A DNA stretch of 64,000 nucleotides, taken from Augochlora pura (taxonomy: Eukaryota; Arthropoda; Insecta; Hymenoptera; Halictidae). Within the stretch, counting starts at the first letter, position 1, and each line of letters starts with the position of its first letter. Positions 11,428 through 22,292 of the stretch are shown in pieces. The notes under the pieces are model-generated. The model worked only from the letters and a program-made list of their open reading frames with translations, did not search any database and was not told where the DNA came from. The stretch is taken from the NCBI RefSeq assembly GCF_028453695.1, contig NC_135774.1, positions 23,064,001-23,128,000 of the forward strand, in the 5' to 3' direction. The position numbers and the translations under genes were made by a program.

Positions 11428-14400
11428 AGGAAAACTTTGCTTGGTATAACCTCATCTTTCATTTCCGGATTAGACATTTGTAGGACATCCTGTAGAATAA
11501 TCCTCTCCACGCGGGTGCCAAGAGAACAAAGTTGGCAGCGAAGTGCCACCTGCATCGGCTCTAGTAAAATAATATCCGGCGATATTGAACTTCGATCGAC
11601 AACGCGTTCCATAATTTCGCAGAGATACCCTCAGTATATAGTAAGTGCACGAAACCGGCACTCGACCGGCGAAGCATCGGGACGTATCGAATCACGTGTC
11701 CTTTGTCATCGACGACGATTGTAAAAAAAAAAGTAACGAGACCGCAGGTCTCCTGTATCCCGTCGTTCCGAACAAGTGAAATTGTCCGGCGCGAAGCGGA
11801 AGGACCGATTTATCGCATGGAGGACAGCCCGGTCGGAAACGTGTTCCGTTCGCCGCGTTGCGCTTTTAAGGGGGAAAAAAAAAGAAGCGAGTTACAGGCC
11901 GGCTCATCAAGCCATTCAATCTCCTCGGCCGCCAATTTTCGCCGACTTCGAAAAGCGTTTCCGTTCCGGCCCAGTTTCTTGGTATTACCCGCTCTCTCCC
12001 ACGCGGTCCAATTAGAGACCCTTCGATCTTACGACCTTTCTTTAGCCGCGATTATCCAGTCGTTTTACCGGCGATTCTCTGGTTTCCTTCTTTTAGATCC
12101 CCGTTCGTTGCAGCCGCCGCGTATCTCGTAAAAATGTGCGCTACCAGTTTCAGCCGTTCCCCGCCTTTTATTAATAAATGGACAGCTCGGAGAGCCAATC
12201 AGTATAAGTCCATTAGCCTCAAAATTCAGATAGACGAGGATTTTGAAAATTAGCTTGTAAAAGACTGGGCACTTGCGAGACAAATTAACGGGCGAAATGT
12301 GAAACGGTGGGAACGTTGAAAGAGTGTCGAAACACTGCATTATTTTCAACCCCTTACAATTATTGAACAGAGAAATCAATGTCTGCGTAGTTCTTGTAAT
12401 TTGCAATTACTCTTAAATATTTTTTATTCTGTATAAAAAGTTTCAGCATATAAATTACAATTGAGTTTGAACGTTGAATGAATCATTGGAGGATGGAATT
12501 TATTATTTAGAATTTATTATTCGTGGTAATTAGGCAATTTTAATCGATTATTCTTCGAATTAATTCTCGTACAAATAAGTTCCTACTCGAATAATAGATA
12601 ACTTATTTAAATAAACTTTTATTTATTATTATTTATTATTATAAACTTTTATTATTACCATTTATTACATAACCTCGAACAAAGTGTTATTCGTTAAACC
12701 TTATCTCACATCCGTCCTTCGAATAGAATTCGGTCGTGGGAGAGGTTATTGTTATTCTATTTGCAAACAGGCGAGGGAAAGCCTGATTACCGCGAATCCC
12801 CATGAGTTTTCGCATCGAGTTAACGGCCCTCAAAGTTTCCGGTCGAGAGGCCGGCCGGGTTCTTAGCAGGCGGCCTCTTCCCGACCCGCCTTTTTCTATT
12901 AGGTAGCCACGTTTTCCGCCTCCTTTGAGTCCCCTTCAGTCTCCTCAATTTATTTAATACTCCTTCCCGTGGATGCTGTAATTCATGGCCGGCCGGCGTT
13001 TTATAAATGAAAGGGGGGGTGGGGGGCCACTTTGAGCCGGCTTCGAGATTTTCCGCGGTGAAAACAAATTAGAAACGCTGGATATGCTTTCCAGAGTGCC
13101 GCGGGGATGCCTGTTCCGTTGCCTCTCGCGGCGAAACAATGGGGCTCTGCCCGCCTGACAGCGGACAACAGAAAGGCGAAATTTATAATTTAGAACGCTA
13201 CTTTGCCTGTCCCTTTCGAAATCCTGGCTCTTACAACGTTAATAATTCGCGTGCTTCTACTTTTAAATGAACCGGATCCCCTCCCCTCCCTAGCCTAGAC
13301 GTCCGCAGCCGATGCGAGGCTTCGTGAACTCATTGCGCTTGTTATCGGCTAGTTCCGATAATGCAGTCGTGCTTATTTCGCTTCAAAGGGGGATTATTCT
13401 ATTTGAAATAAGTTTGGAGAATAAATATTATCTGTCCGTCTTAACAAAGTGATTCGATTTTACCGAGTCCGAAGGGAGAATCGAAGAAGTCGTAGCACGT
13501 TTTTCATCGCTTTAATTGAACTACTCTCGGTGAATACTCATTGCTCCTGTTATTTCCCTGCTTTATTGAGGCAATCGCATTTTATTTCGTTGCCGAAGGA
13601 ATCCATGTATTCGTTGCGCTCCGTAATTAGAATTTAACTAGTTCAGAGTATAGATATCATCCTAGTTATTTATTCGCTTAAATAAAACGATCGCGTTTCA
13701 CTTAATTGAGAAATATTTTCAATGATTATAATTGAATCCACCCCCACGAAGCAAACACATTTTATTCCATTTGCGAAAAAACTATGAAAAATCGAGGAAC
13801 GCTTTTAACGACGTTAAGCGAACTACATTCAGCGAATTAACGTCGTTCGTGTTGTCTATCTGTTTCAATAAATCGACGGCTCTCTATTTAATCGCAAAAT
13901 GAATCCGCCAGTTCGCAGCACACTTCTGATAGTTTTATTCCAACTAGATTCGATTGTTATTTTTCGTTGTTTACTCGTCTCGATAAAGCGATAACGTTTT
14001 ATTTATTATAACATAGTGGATTCGTTCGAATCGAACCGAACACGGAAGACAGATAAATTCGAAGCCGCGGCATTAAGCGTTCCCGAAATTTCCGCAAAGC
14101 ATGTGGGACAAAATTAATTGCCTGTCCAGGGCCATCGGAGCCCTCCGGCCCTGCGCCGCGATCTCCTGTAGCGATGCAGGCGCGTCCCCTGTTCCGTAAA
14201 AGCTGGCAAAAGCAAAGCGGATAGGAGAAAAATTCCGGACGGAGATTAATTTTATCCTCTTTAACATTTGCCGCTGGAAATCTTCATTTATCTGTAGCCG
14301 AGGGGTGATAAATGTTAGTCGAGAGACAATCCTCGGTGCGGGAAACGTTCCAGAAGTCCATAGTGCCGGCGCGAACGAAAACGGAAAGGTCACGTCGGCG

Positions 14401-15370
14401 AGAGACGCGTTCAGCCGAATCCCTTCCGTGGACCGTAAATTCGATGCGAATAGCAAATAATAATAAGAAGAAAATAGATCCGAAAAATCGTTCGATCCGA
14501 TACATTGTATTGCTATTATAATTGCGACGACCGTCGTTTGTCCGCTCGTTTCTCGCCGCGAGAACGCCAATGGGAAAGCTCGCAGGTACCGCCGCGAAAG
14601 AAATTCGAACGTAAAATTAAAATCCGCCTTGGAAAAACGACGATTGTGTCTGGTTCGTTGGGAAAGCTCGTGTTTCGATCGACTTTCCGCGCCGCGGAAA
14701 GTTCTCATCTCTCGCCCGTGGCGCGGAGAGGAAATGAAGGGAATCGTTTTGCTCGTTTTTACGCCGGCTGATCACTGTTCCTCGGGTCCGCACTTATTTC
14801 TTATTAAACTCGCGGCCGCCGAAAGTTCGCATTTATTTTGCAATCAGGTTACCAAGACGGCAAGCATTTTACCACTGTGAACTCTCCGGAGAGAAAGAGA
14901 AAAGGAGAGAGAGAGAGGGGGCGGAATGAGAGAAATAAAAAATAGGCGATCCACTGCATTATAACGATCCGTAGGATTCGGGCGAGTGAAAAGGGGGTGG
15001 AAACAGGGGGGATCCGCCGGTGTAACGAATTCGAAACGCGTCGTGCTTTTCCTATCGCGTCTTCCCCATTCCCAGCGTTTCCTTCGCCGCGAACCTCTTC
15101 CACGTAAATTCACATCGCTTTACCGCGTTCGGGGATCGCTATTCCGCACTTCGAGCCGAGGTCGAGGTATTATGCTCTACGATAATGCTGTAAGACTCGG
15201 TGTAAGGCTCGACTCCGCCCTTGCACGGTTCTTTACCCCGCCCACTCATTCGATTCTTATTGATGATAGGAACCCACGTCAGAAATATATCCCAGCTTTA
15301 ATTTCCATTCTGCGCATGTTCGAAGCCGACAGTCTCTCCAGCGATTAAGGTTACATTTTATGTAATTGCT
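11428..15370. other. Stretch without recognisable gene
   Basis: GC-rich at 11440-12130, 12720-13180 and 14050-15350, AT-rich between. The longest frame (211 codons, reverse strand, 14073-14708) overlaps others on both strands and has no recognisable domain. Contains a small 11-bp hairpin at 13807-13847. Confidence 0.45.
13807..13847. repeat. Hairpin, 11-bp perfect stem
   Basis: AACGACGTTAA and TTAACGTCGTT enclose a 19-nt loop. Isolated inverted repeat of unknown role. Confidence 0.85.
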
Positions 15371-15372
15371 AT

Positions 15373-15826
15373 ACTGCGCGACAAAATGATAGGACAGCCC
15401 ATTTTTCGTGTTTTTTTTTAAACCAATAATGCATGGAAAGGTTTTGCATATAGCTGTATAAACATTACCTCTTCTTTATTAACCCTTTGCGCTCCGTTGT
15501 CTCCTCTCAGGGGACATCGTGACTCTAGTACATCGCTAGACAATTAATAATAAAATAATTTCTCTGGCTTATAGTATTTCCATTTTATAGAACAAAATAC
15601 ATTTTATTGAATATTATTATATTTTACTTTGCTCCAAACGTATACTATACTATATAATATACTATGTATACTATACGATATAAAAATCTGTAAGGGCTGG
15701 TAGATAACATCCATGATGGCGCGGAGTGCAAAGGGTTAACACGTGAGAAAACGGCCACTGATTATGTTTTTTTACAGGAATTATATCTGTTTATGTAAAA
15801 GACGAGTACGACAAAATGATAGGACA
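15373..15826. mobile_element. Solo Tc1 inverted repeat (IR/DR type) split by a MITE
   Basis: Outer direct repeat at about 15374-15394 (ACTGCGCGACAAAATGATAG), preceded by TA; inner direct repeat at about 15808-15826 (ACGACAAAATGATAGGACA). With the TTAA element removed, the sequence matches the reverse complement of 35656-35815, including ATTGGTTT, TTTTGCAT, AGCTGTAT, CACGTGAGAAAAC and TTTACAGGAATTATATCTG. Two transposase-binding repeats about 190 bp apart in one arm is the arrangement known from Sleeping-Beauty-like Tc1 elements. No transposase follows within the next kilobase. Confidence 0.85.
15479..15739. mobile_element. TTAA-flanked MITE, CCCTTTGCAC family, copy 1 (nested)
   Basis: 261 bp with TTAA at 15479-15482 and 15736-15739. 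The left end is TTAACCCTTTGCGCTCCG and the right end CGGAGTGCAAAGGGTTAA. The interior shares AATTTCTCTGG and TATAGTATTT with the copy at 30511-30758. It interrupts a Tc1 inverted repeat; the uninterrupted paralogue at 35730-35760 has a single TTAA at 35744-35747, showing precise TTAA insertion. Confidence 0.95.
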
Positions 15827-16019
15827 CGCGCAGAATTTACTCCGTTCATTGAATCTCATTGGCAGTGAAAATAACGTGCGCGTACCAAATTAAAAACTCA
15901 CATCTTTTCAATAAAGTATTTTCGAACTCAAGTTTATGCAAACCTTTCTCATCTATTTAACCTCGGTATAAGTTTCGTGCCAACGTTTCCGGACCTCCAG
16001 CATAGATGATGGGGGAAAA

Positions 16020-16800
16020 TTATGCTTAATGCGTCGGTGACTGGATCATATCCTGGATTTGAACCTGGATCGTGTACTCGGATAACAGTTCAAGTGAAAA
16101 GATTTCAATTCGACGCGCGCTGTCACGAAGTTCGTCGATGGTGGTAGACGGTGTCCTTTGTGCGGCTCCCCAGAAATCCGTGTTCCCGAAGGGCGAGGCG
16201 GCGAGGCGAGGCGGGGCGTAGGGAAGCATCCCGGGCGCAATAACGAATCGAAGAACACCCACGGAGCTCGATGCACACGTGCGCGGCCGGAGCTTCCGTC
16301 TCGTGCTTTTAAGCTCGCCGCGGAGCCGGAGGAATACAAATGGAAGAAGCCGACGTAGTCCTGGCTACCTACGCGTGACATTTCGAGCGTTCGGGCGACG
16401 CCGCCGGCGGCGCAGGAACGAGACGGATGGCCGTAGGGCCGGGGGATGAACAAGGAGGCGCGCAGCATGCAGCCCGCTGCAACCCCCGTGAAACAAGCTA
16501 GGCAAGAACGAAATCGGAGCTGATGAAACGGAGGCAATCGTGCCGGGAATGCGAACGAGCCGGAGGAGCCGAGGCCGACCGAAAACCAAACGAGTGTGTA
16601 AGCAGTGCGACATCCGGGCCGAGATGCGACGCGAAACGGGATTGCGGCAGCCCTCGATCGTTCTAACGTCGATCCCGTTGCGCTAACCTTTCGCAGAAGG
16701 ACCTTCGACCTTTGGATATCTGACCGCGTCGCGAGGCGCGTGTCGCAGGATGCCGGGTGTCGGATTTGAATCGATGGAGCTGCGGCGTTCACGTATATGC
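16020..16800. other. GC-rich block with long reverse open frame, no gene assigned
   Basis: Strongly GC- and CpG-rich. A reverse-strand frame of 248 codons (16046-16792) is the longest in the window but overlaps frames on both strands, is rich in Arg, Ser, Pro and Ala, and shows no domain. The rarity of stop codons in such composition explains it. A promoter or first exon is possible but unsupported. Confidence 0.4.
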
Positions 16801-16845
16801 GATATTCGGCGGATATTAGATTTGAAAATATTAAGTTGAATTAAT

Positions 16846-16880
16846 CAAAATCAGATTGCGAATCTTTATGCAAAATGAAC
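16846..16880. repeat. Short dispersed repeat (CAGATTGCGRATCTTTATGC)
   Basis: The motif CAGATTGCGAATCTTTATGC here recurs as CAGATTGCGGATCTTTATGC at about 22870-22889 and, with a missing T, as AGATTTGCGGATCTTATGCA at about 58141-58160. Flanks are AT-rich and only weakly alike, so element limits are not defined. Confidence 0.6.
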
Positions 16881-16927
16881 GTAAACCTTGTTTCTAAGAT
16901 ATATAAACCAAATAGGAGTCTCTTTCT

Positions 16928-16965
16928 TTAACCCCTTGCACTACGATTCTTTTCAAAGCTATGTT
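16928..16965. mobile_element. Orphan terminus of a CCCCTTGCA TTAA element
   Basis: TTAACCCCTTGCACTACGAT matches the left ends at 7496 and 11179, but no matching right end lies within the next 500 bp. A truncated copy. Confidence 0.6.
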
Positions 16966-17245
16966 GTCAGGTTATGTATTAAAATTTGTTCTAATTACTA
17001 ATAAATTCCTACGCACTTTTGTACGAGATGTTCGCTCAAAGAATCATTTCAAACAAACGCGTCCCGTTAATTATATGACAACAAATTGCAGCGAGAAGGA
17101 ACTGATACAGGAATATTTACATAATGAAAGTATTAAGATTACCCGAACTTGTTTTAATTAAATTGCGTTTTGTTGTTCGCAAACTTTGTATTCGGGCTTT
17201 AATTTCAATAATGCTCGCGTTCGCGTAGGATGCTTTTGAGGGATT

Positions 17246-17737
17246 TTAGATGGTCAGGGAAAGTATCGCAACGTTTAAGACCTTTGCTAGAGCAAACGCG
17301 GAATGTAAATGTACCAGCGTGATCTTTATTTTATCACAGTTATTAAAAAGGAAATGAACGTACCGTGCCGCATCTTGTATATTTATTCTAGATGGAAATT
17401 CGCGGTCTAAGATATTACTGTACCTATCGAAAAGTAACTGTAGAAGCGTATCTTCTGAATTCATAAAGGGTGTCCATTTATCGGTGTTACTTTTCAATTT
17501 CGCGTCATTCAATTTTTCTACTAGACTGTCGTATAGTACTTGATATCTGACAAGTGTCAAGTACGCCTGCTTATTATTAAACATTATTACAAGTTTGGTG
17601 AAAGTTATGCTGATGGTTGCAAGGAAATTTCGAACAGAATATGGAGGAGAAAACTGTCCATCAAATGTGAATAACAAAAGGATAATTAAAAAATTTGTGG
17701 CAAGTGGTTCACTGGCTGATAAACAACGTCGTCGCAA
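17246..17737 (-). CDS. Uncharacterised 163-codon open frame, possible exon
   Basis: I do not recognise this protein. The frame starts MRRRCLSASEP, has a hydrophobic stretch (residues about 13-25, LATNFLIILLLFTF), a second moderately hydrophobic segment (about 36-52) and a charged C-terminal half. Reading on the reverse strand, a strong splice-donor match, CACG|GTACGT, occurs at about 17360-17369 within the frame, so an exon could end there rather than at the stop. Hydrophobic segments followed by a charged region recall insect odorant-receptor N-terminal exons, but no diagnostic motif is present. A transposon inverted repeat begins at 17465 inside the frame, so at least part would be transposon-derived. 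A chance open frame is the likelier reading. Confidence 0.18.
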   Translation of the reverse strand: MRRRCLSASEPLATNFLIILLLFTFDGQFSPPYSVRNFLATISITFTKLVIMFNNKQAYLTLVRYQVLYDSLVEKLNDAKLKSNTDKWTPFMNSEDTLLQLLFDRYSNILDREFPSRINIQDAARYVHFLFNNCDKIKITLVHLHSAFALAKVLNVAILSLTI

Positions 17738-17890
17738 TATTTCCTAGACACTGTTTAATAAACTTATCTGTAAGTGAAGCGTTCTCCTAAAATTTTTTAA
17801 TTAAATTTTTCAAATAATGTGTAGCGATCTAATTATAAAAATAATTATGGCGCAGAATTGAAAAGTTACGCTGAAAACTGGACACCCTTT
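17465..17890. mobile_element. TIR element with AAAGGGTGTCCA ends
   Basis: Left end AAAGGGTGTCCATTTATCGG; the reverse complement of the right end is AAAGGGTGTCCAGTTTTCAG. The arms continue alike through ACTTTTCAAT and a GCGYC motif for about 42 bp. The 426-bp interior has no recognisable transposase. The target duplication is not clear. Confidence 0.75.
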
Positions 17891-17899
17891 GGTTACAGT

Positions 17900-19410
17900 T
17901 GATAATGTTCCTCGCCTCTACTCTTACGTAGCTCGCGTTTCGCCTTATTCAGAATTGTTATAACATAACTGGTTTACAAATGTTAAGTAACTCGACGTGC
18001 GAGATATTTTCCACGTGGGCGACCAGTTGAGACGATAAAACGCACAATGACGAGGCAAGTTTACATAAACGTCTGTCGCGTTCGATCTTTCTTATTTCTC
18101 GAAGGTGTATATGATTTATTTAATTAATTCAACGCGTAATAACGCTTACCCGTAGCGGCGGCGATAAGCAGCCAATTAAGTGCAGTGTATCTATCAATTT
18201 TACGTCACGAATGCACGGTATTCTGTCCGGTGAAGCACCAGGCATTCGTCACGAAGCCCCATTCTACCTATCAACAGGTTTACAATTTCGAAATCGTGAA
18301 CGATTCGATAGGAATCTCTATTTCATCGAAACTCTATTCACCCATCAATAATGAAGCCACACGTTCAACAGGTCTACAATTTCGAAATTTCCGAACAATT
18401 CGATAGGCTGGTTTTGCCTCGCGATGTAATTACAGACGAAAAATATCATAATCGTGCGATCAACAGGTTCGTAATTACGATGTTGTAAACGATTCGATGG
18501 CGATTCGCGTTTTACCGGAAATGCGATCCTGGTTACCGTGGCGCACCAATGCGAGATGACGATCTGTTGCTGGAGGAATTATTTTTATTTTGTCGATATG
18601 ATTCTAATATTGTGTAATTTTATACGAAAATACGGGATTGCGCTCTTGACAAAATTAAAACATTTATTGAACGTTTGCTACATTGAAATTGCAAATCTAT
18701 TCATGGTACACATGATCGTATTACGATATTATCCATGGAAGCAATAGAGATCATATTCCTTGTACAATTAAAATTTTCTTTAATCGATTTAAAGATTTGT
18801 GTTTCGCTACGATTTTCATTCAATAATAAAATGAAACGAACAACCAGATTTACAATTTTAAAGTACTGAACGACCGAGGAAACGGCATTTTAGCGGGTAG
18901 TATGGTAGAAGACTTAATCGTCCCGGCATGCAGGAAGACGGGCTCTTTCGCAGGAGCCACAGGCGACTAACTTATTATCGTTCAATTTATAAATCGGTCG
19001 GCCTCCGAAGAAAGATTCCCCGAGAGTAAAGAGGCTGGCCCTTCACAGACGGCAATTTCGCGAACCGATTAACGCGATTAAATCTCCCGCGGCAATGGGA
19101 ACACCGTTACCCAGGATCTGCCGATGGCTACCCTGGAAATCTCTCTCTCCCCCAACTCGACGATGATCGACCGAGCTTCTTTTTCTCATGAATGGATATT
19201 GAAAGGATGAATTTTCCGAATATCATTATCCGACATTATGCAAATTCGCGTAAGTGTCCGTAGAAGAACCTCGAAGATGAAACTCGCAATCTCCAGAAAA
19301 TTACAATTACGATCGCACCGTGGTGTATTTAATTAAAGCTTCGGTTTCATTCGCTTCACGGGATAGTTGTTTAAAAATCAGTTTCGTAGAAACATAGAGC
19401 CGAATAACCG
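17900..19410. other. Stretch without recognisable gene
   Basis: Mostly AT-rich with a CpG-richer part at 18880-19180. Around 18275-18510 the words AACAGGTYTACAATTTCGAA and AACGATTCGAT recur three times at about 100-bp spacing, a faint degenerate tandem repeat. No coding feature supported. Confidence 0.45.
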
Positions 19411-19413
19411 AAT

Positions 19414-19812
19414 AACTTTTTCGCAATTAAGCCGAGCGATTGAAATATTTTAAAATTTTGGTTATTGGCTCGGATAGAAAAAGTTTGGAAAATTGTTTAC
19501 AAAGATTGCAATTGATAGCGACGATGTAAAAATTATAGTTTCTCAAACTTTTTCGCAATTAAGCCGAGCGATTGAAATATTTTAAAATTTTGGTTACTGG
19601 CTCGGATAGAAAAAGTTTGGAAAATTGTTTACAAAGATTGCAATTGATAGCGACGATGTAAAAATGATAGTTTCTCAAACTTTTTCGCAATTAAGCCGAG
19701 CGATTGAAATATTTTAAAATTTTGGTTATTGGCTCGGATAGAAAAAGTTTGAGAAACTATAATTTTTACATCGTCGCTGTCAATTGCAATCTTTGTAAAC
19801 AATTTTCCAATC
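19414..19812. repeat. 132-bp hairpin-bearing tandem array ending in an inverted arm
   Basis: Three units start at 19414, 19546 and 19678. Each begins AACTTTTTCGCAATTAAGCC and contains GGCTCGGATAGAAAAAGTT, so the first ~80 bp of each unit folds back on itself. Units 1 and 2 continue with AATTGTTTACAAAGATTGCA and a GACGATGTAAAAAT segment. In unit 3 this second half is present in reverse complement (about 19745-19808), turning the array end into a large inverted repeat. Units 1 and 2 differ at very few positions, so the duplication is recent. Non-coding. Confidence 0.95.
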
Positions 19813-20395
19813 ATTTTCCAGCAAACAAGTCCATCTAAAAAATGTTTGAATTACCGGCTGAATTATGAATCACCACCATAACTGACAATGCGAATCTAGG
19901 TAGAGAAAATTAACAAGATCATATTCATGAGAACTAAAATGGCGCTTTGCGGTATTTCGTTTGAAAATCGTCGAAAACGAAGCGCTTATCGTTCGTTCAC
20001 GATGATTCCTTTGCCTTTCCAAATGTCAAGCGTCCACCGGGGGGTTGCCCTTCTTCTCCCGCGACCATTGCAATTGGTTTTCACGAGTACATACTTCCAG
20101 CAATCTAAACATCAGAAAATCGATAAGAAAGCGCGGAACTCCCAGGGATTTGCAAAGCAGAAGCTCGAGGACAAAGCTCGTGCCGAATCACTGTTCTGTC
20201 TACGGAAATGTTGCTTGCTCGCCGGAAAATTCTTCCCCAACCCCCCCACCCCACTCCCCCCGCCCAATTATCGCCGGCGTGCTTCGCGAACTGCTGGACA
20301 GCTTGAAATATGAAAAACTAAAAGACAAAAGAATAAAAATAGGGATCAATGACTACAGTTATCCGGCGGAGAGATAGAGGAAGAAAGGGAGTGAA

Positions 20396-20418
20396 AGAGA
20401 GAGAGAGAGAGAGAGAGA
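20396..20418. repeat. (GA)n microsatellite
   Basis: About 23 bp of GA dinucleotide, with an imperfect purine-rich lead-in from 20370. Confidence 0.95.
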
Positions 20419-22272
20419 AATAGACGAAGCTGCGAGAGCTCGTCTCGCATAATGTCGGATTAAAATCGTCGAGTTTCGAAATTCATCCGTGGAAAAAGCG
20501 GGTCGGGCGACACTGCCGTGGACAAATTAGCTGCTTAACTCGAGTTCGCTAATTTCCGCGCGGTCGCCGCGCGTCCATCCATTAATTAATTCGACGACGG
20601 CTTTAAATAGTTTAAATGCCGCGGCGCGGACGGCGTCGATGCTTCGAGGGGACGAAAGGCGAGCCGGGGGTTTCAGGTGCGTTTTAAGGACGGGCGAGCT
20701 CCGAGGTAAATTCGGGCTTCAGCCGGGAATCATCCGGGTCCACGGGGCTCCGAGGGTCGCTCGAAATTCAGGGGAGATCCTTGGTACGCCACGGGAACAC
20801 CCTGAATATTGGTTACGTACGTGCCTGACCCACCGCAACCTGGCTGATATGTCACTTCTGGATGGTCGACCATTTTCCTATATCGCTTCGAAATTCAGGA
20901 AACTACCTCCGACGATCGCTTCCACCGCAACGCGGATTTCGACCGGCTCCTCTTCGACGATTATACGTAGCGACACATTTTTGTTGTATTCCTAGTACAT
21001 ACAGCAGTATACTATTGAATCGTTCGGAATGTAATTTCGTCTTTTTCCCGACAGAGGATCTAATTGTATTTTTTACACTCAACTTCACACTTAAGCCGCA
21101 TAATCATTATATGTTTTGAGGGCTGATATAGCGAAGCTTGTGCGTGAGAAAGTCCAATCGATTCTACGGAGTAGTTTTTGGTTGGTGCCCTTTTAAATAT
21201 GGAGATCAATAAGCAACATTTTCGTCATATTTTACTTTTTTACTATAGAAAAGGTGAAAATGCTATTCAAGCCAGAAAGAGACCATCTATTAACAAAATC
21301 TGCAATCACTTATTTCAAACAATCGAATAATTTCTAGGTTGACGAAAATTGAAAAATACTTAGTTTTAATATTGATATTGTGACTTTATTTTATACGAAT
21401 GTTGTTCAGGTTATGTTACTTGTATTTTCGTCATATTAAAGTCGTATAATGATCACGGTTGGACAATGTTTATACTAAGGAAAATTGGGGTGACTTTTCT
21501 ATTATTTTTACCAGTTTTCAGAATATCGAAATGATAATTGTTCGCATGTGTAAATTTATGAAATGTTAAAATATGTTTATACGAAAGTGATTTGGGAGCA
21601 CTGCTATTTTATTTCTACTAGAAGGTGTTATTCCGATAATTCATTGAATTCTTGTGTATTTAACATGTTAAACAATTTTCTGCAGTAATGTAATTTTATG
21701 TTGCCTAGAAAGAATATTTTTAGTAAATTATTATAATATAATAATATTAATTAAACAATACTAGAAAATGTCTAAAATTGAATTTTCATTTTAATTATAT
21801 TAATATCCAAGTTCTATTAAATTAAAAAAAACTTCGTGCACTTTCATCAACCACCATTTTTCTAAAATCTAGAAAACTGTCCTTACGCAAACAATCGAAT
21901 AAAATATTTAACTGCTAAAATCGAATAAATGTAATAAATATAATGTGAAACCTAAAAGAATTATAAAATCTATCAAATTCTTGATCGGATCAATCCCAAA
22001 ATCCATAAAAACACATCAAAATTGCACCAGCACAATTTCATTCATACAATTGGACAGAGATTCCTGAAAAATATGCGAATTGTTAAAAATATTCTGTTTT
22101 CCAAAGAGAGAGAGAGAGAATTTTTGTTGTGCCTACATACAGTGGGAAAACTATGGCAGGGAAGCTTATGTTCGGTTTCGGGGATAGTAGGACTGTGTTC
22201 GAAAGAGGACAATTGATTGGAAATTTATTTAAGGACAATGGACGCAATCGGTAAACACGGAGTCCCATGGGA

Positions 22273-22292
22273 CGCGCGCGCGCGCGCGCGCG
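22273..22292. repeat. (CG)n tract
   Basis: Twenty bases of alternating C and G followed by AGCGCGAG. Such a run has Z-DNA-forming potential and is unusual in an animal genome where CpG is normally depleted. Confidence 0.95.

Noticed and set aside
14073..14708. 211-codon reverse open frame
   Set aside because: No recognisable domain, overlapped by several frames of similar length; composition effect.
15185..15225. Possible B box GGCTCGACTCC
   Set aside because: No A box, acceptor stem or cloverleaf could be built around it.
16045..16075. tRNA-like B box (GGTTCAAATCC on the reverse strand)
   Set aside because: The T stem has a mismatch and no matching acceptor strand or A box is found at tRNA spacing.
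16046..16792. Longest open frame in the window (248 codons, reverse strand)
   Set aside because: Lies in a GC-rich block where frames overlap on both strands; Arg/Ser/Pro/Ala-rich translation with no domain, so stop-codon scarcity explains it.
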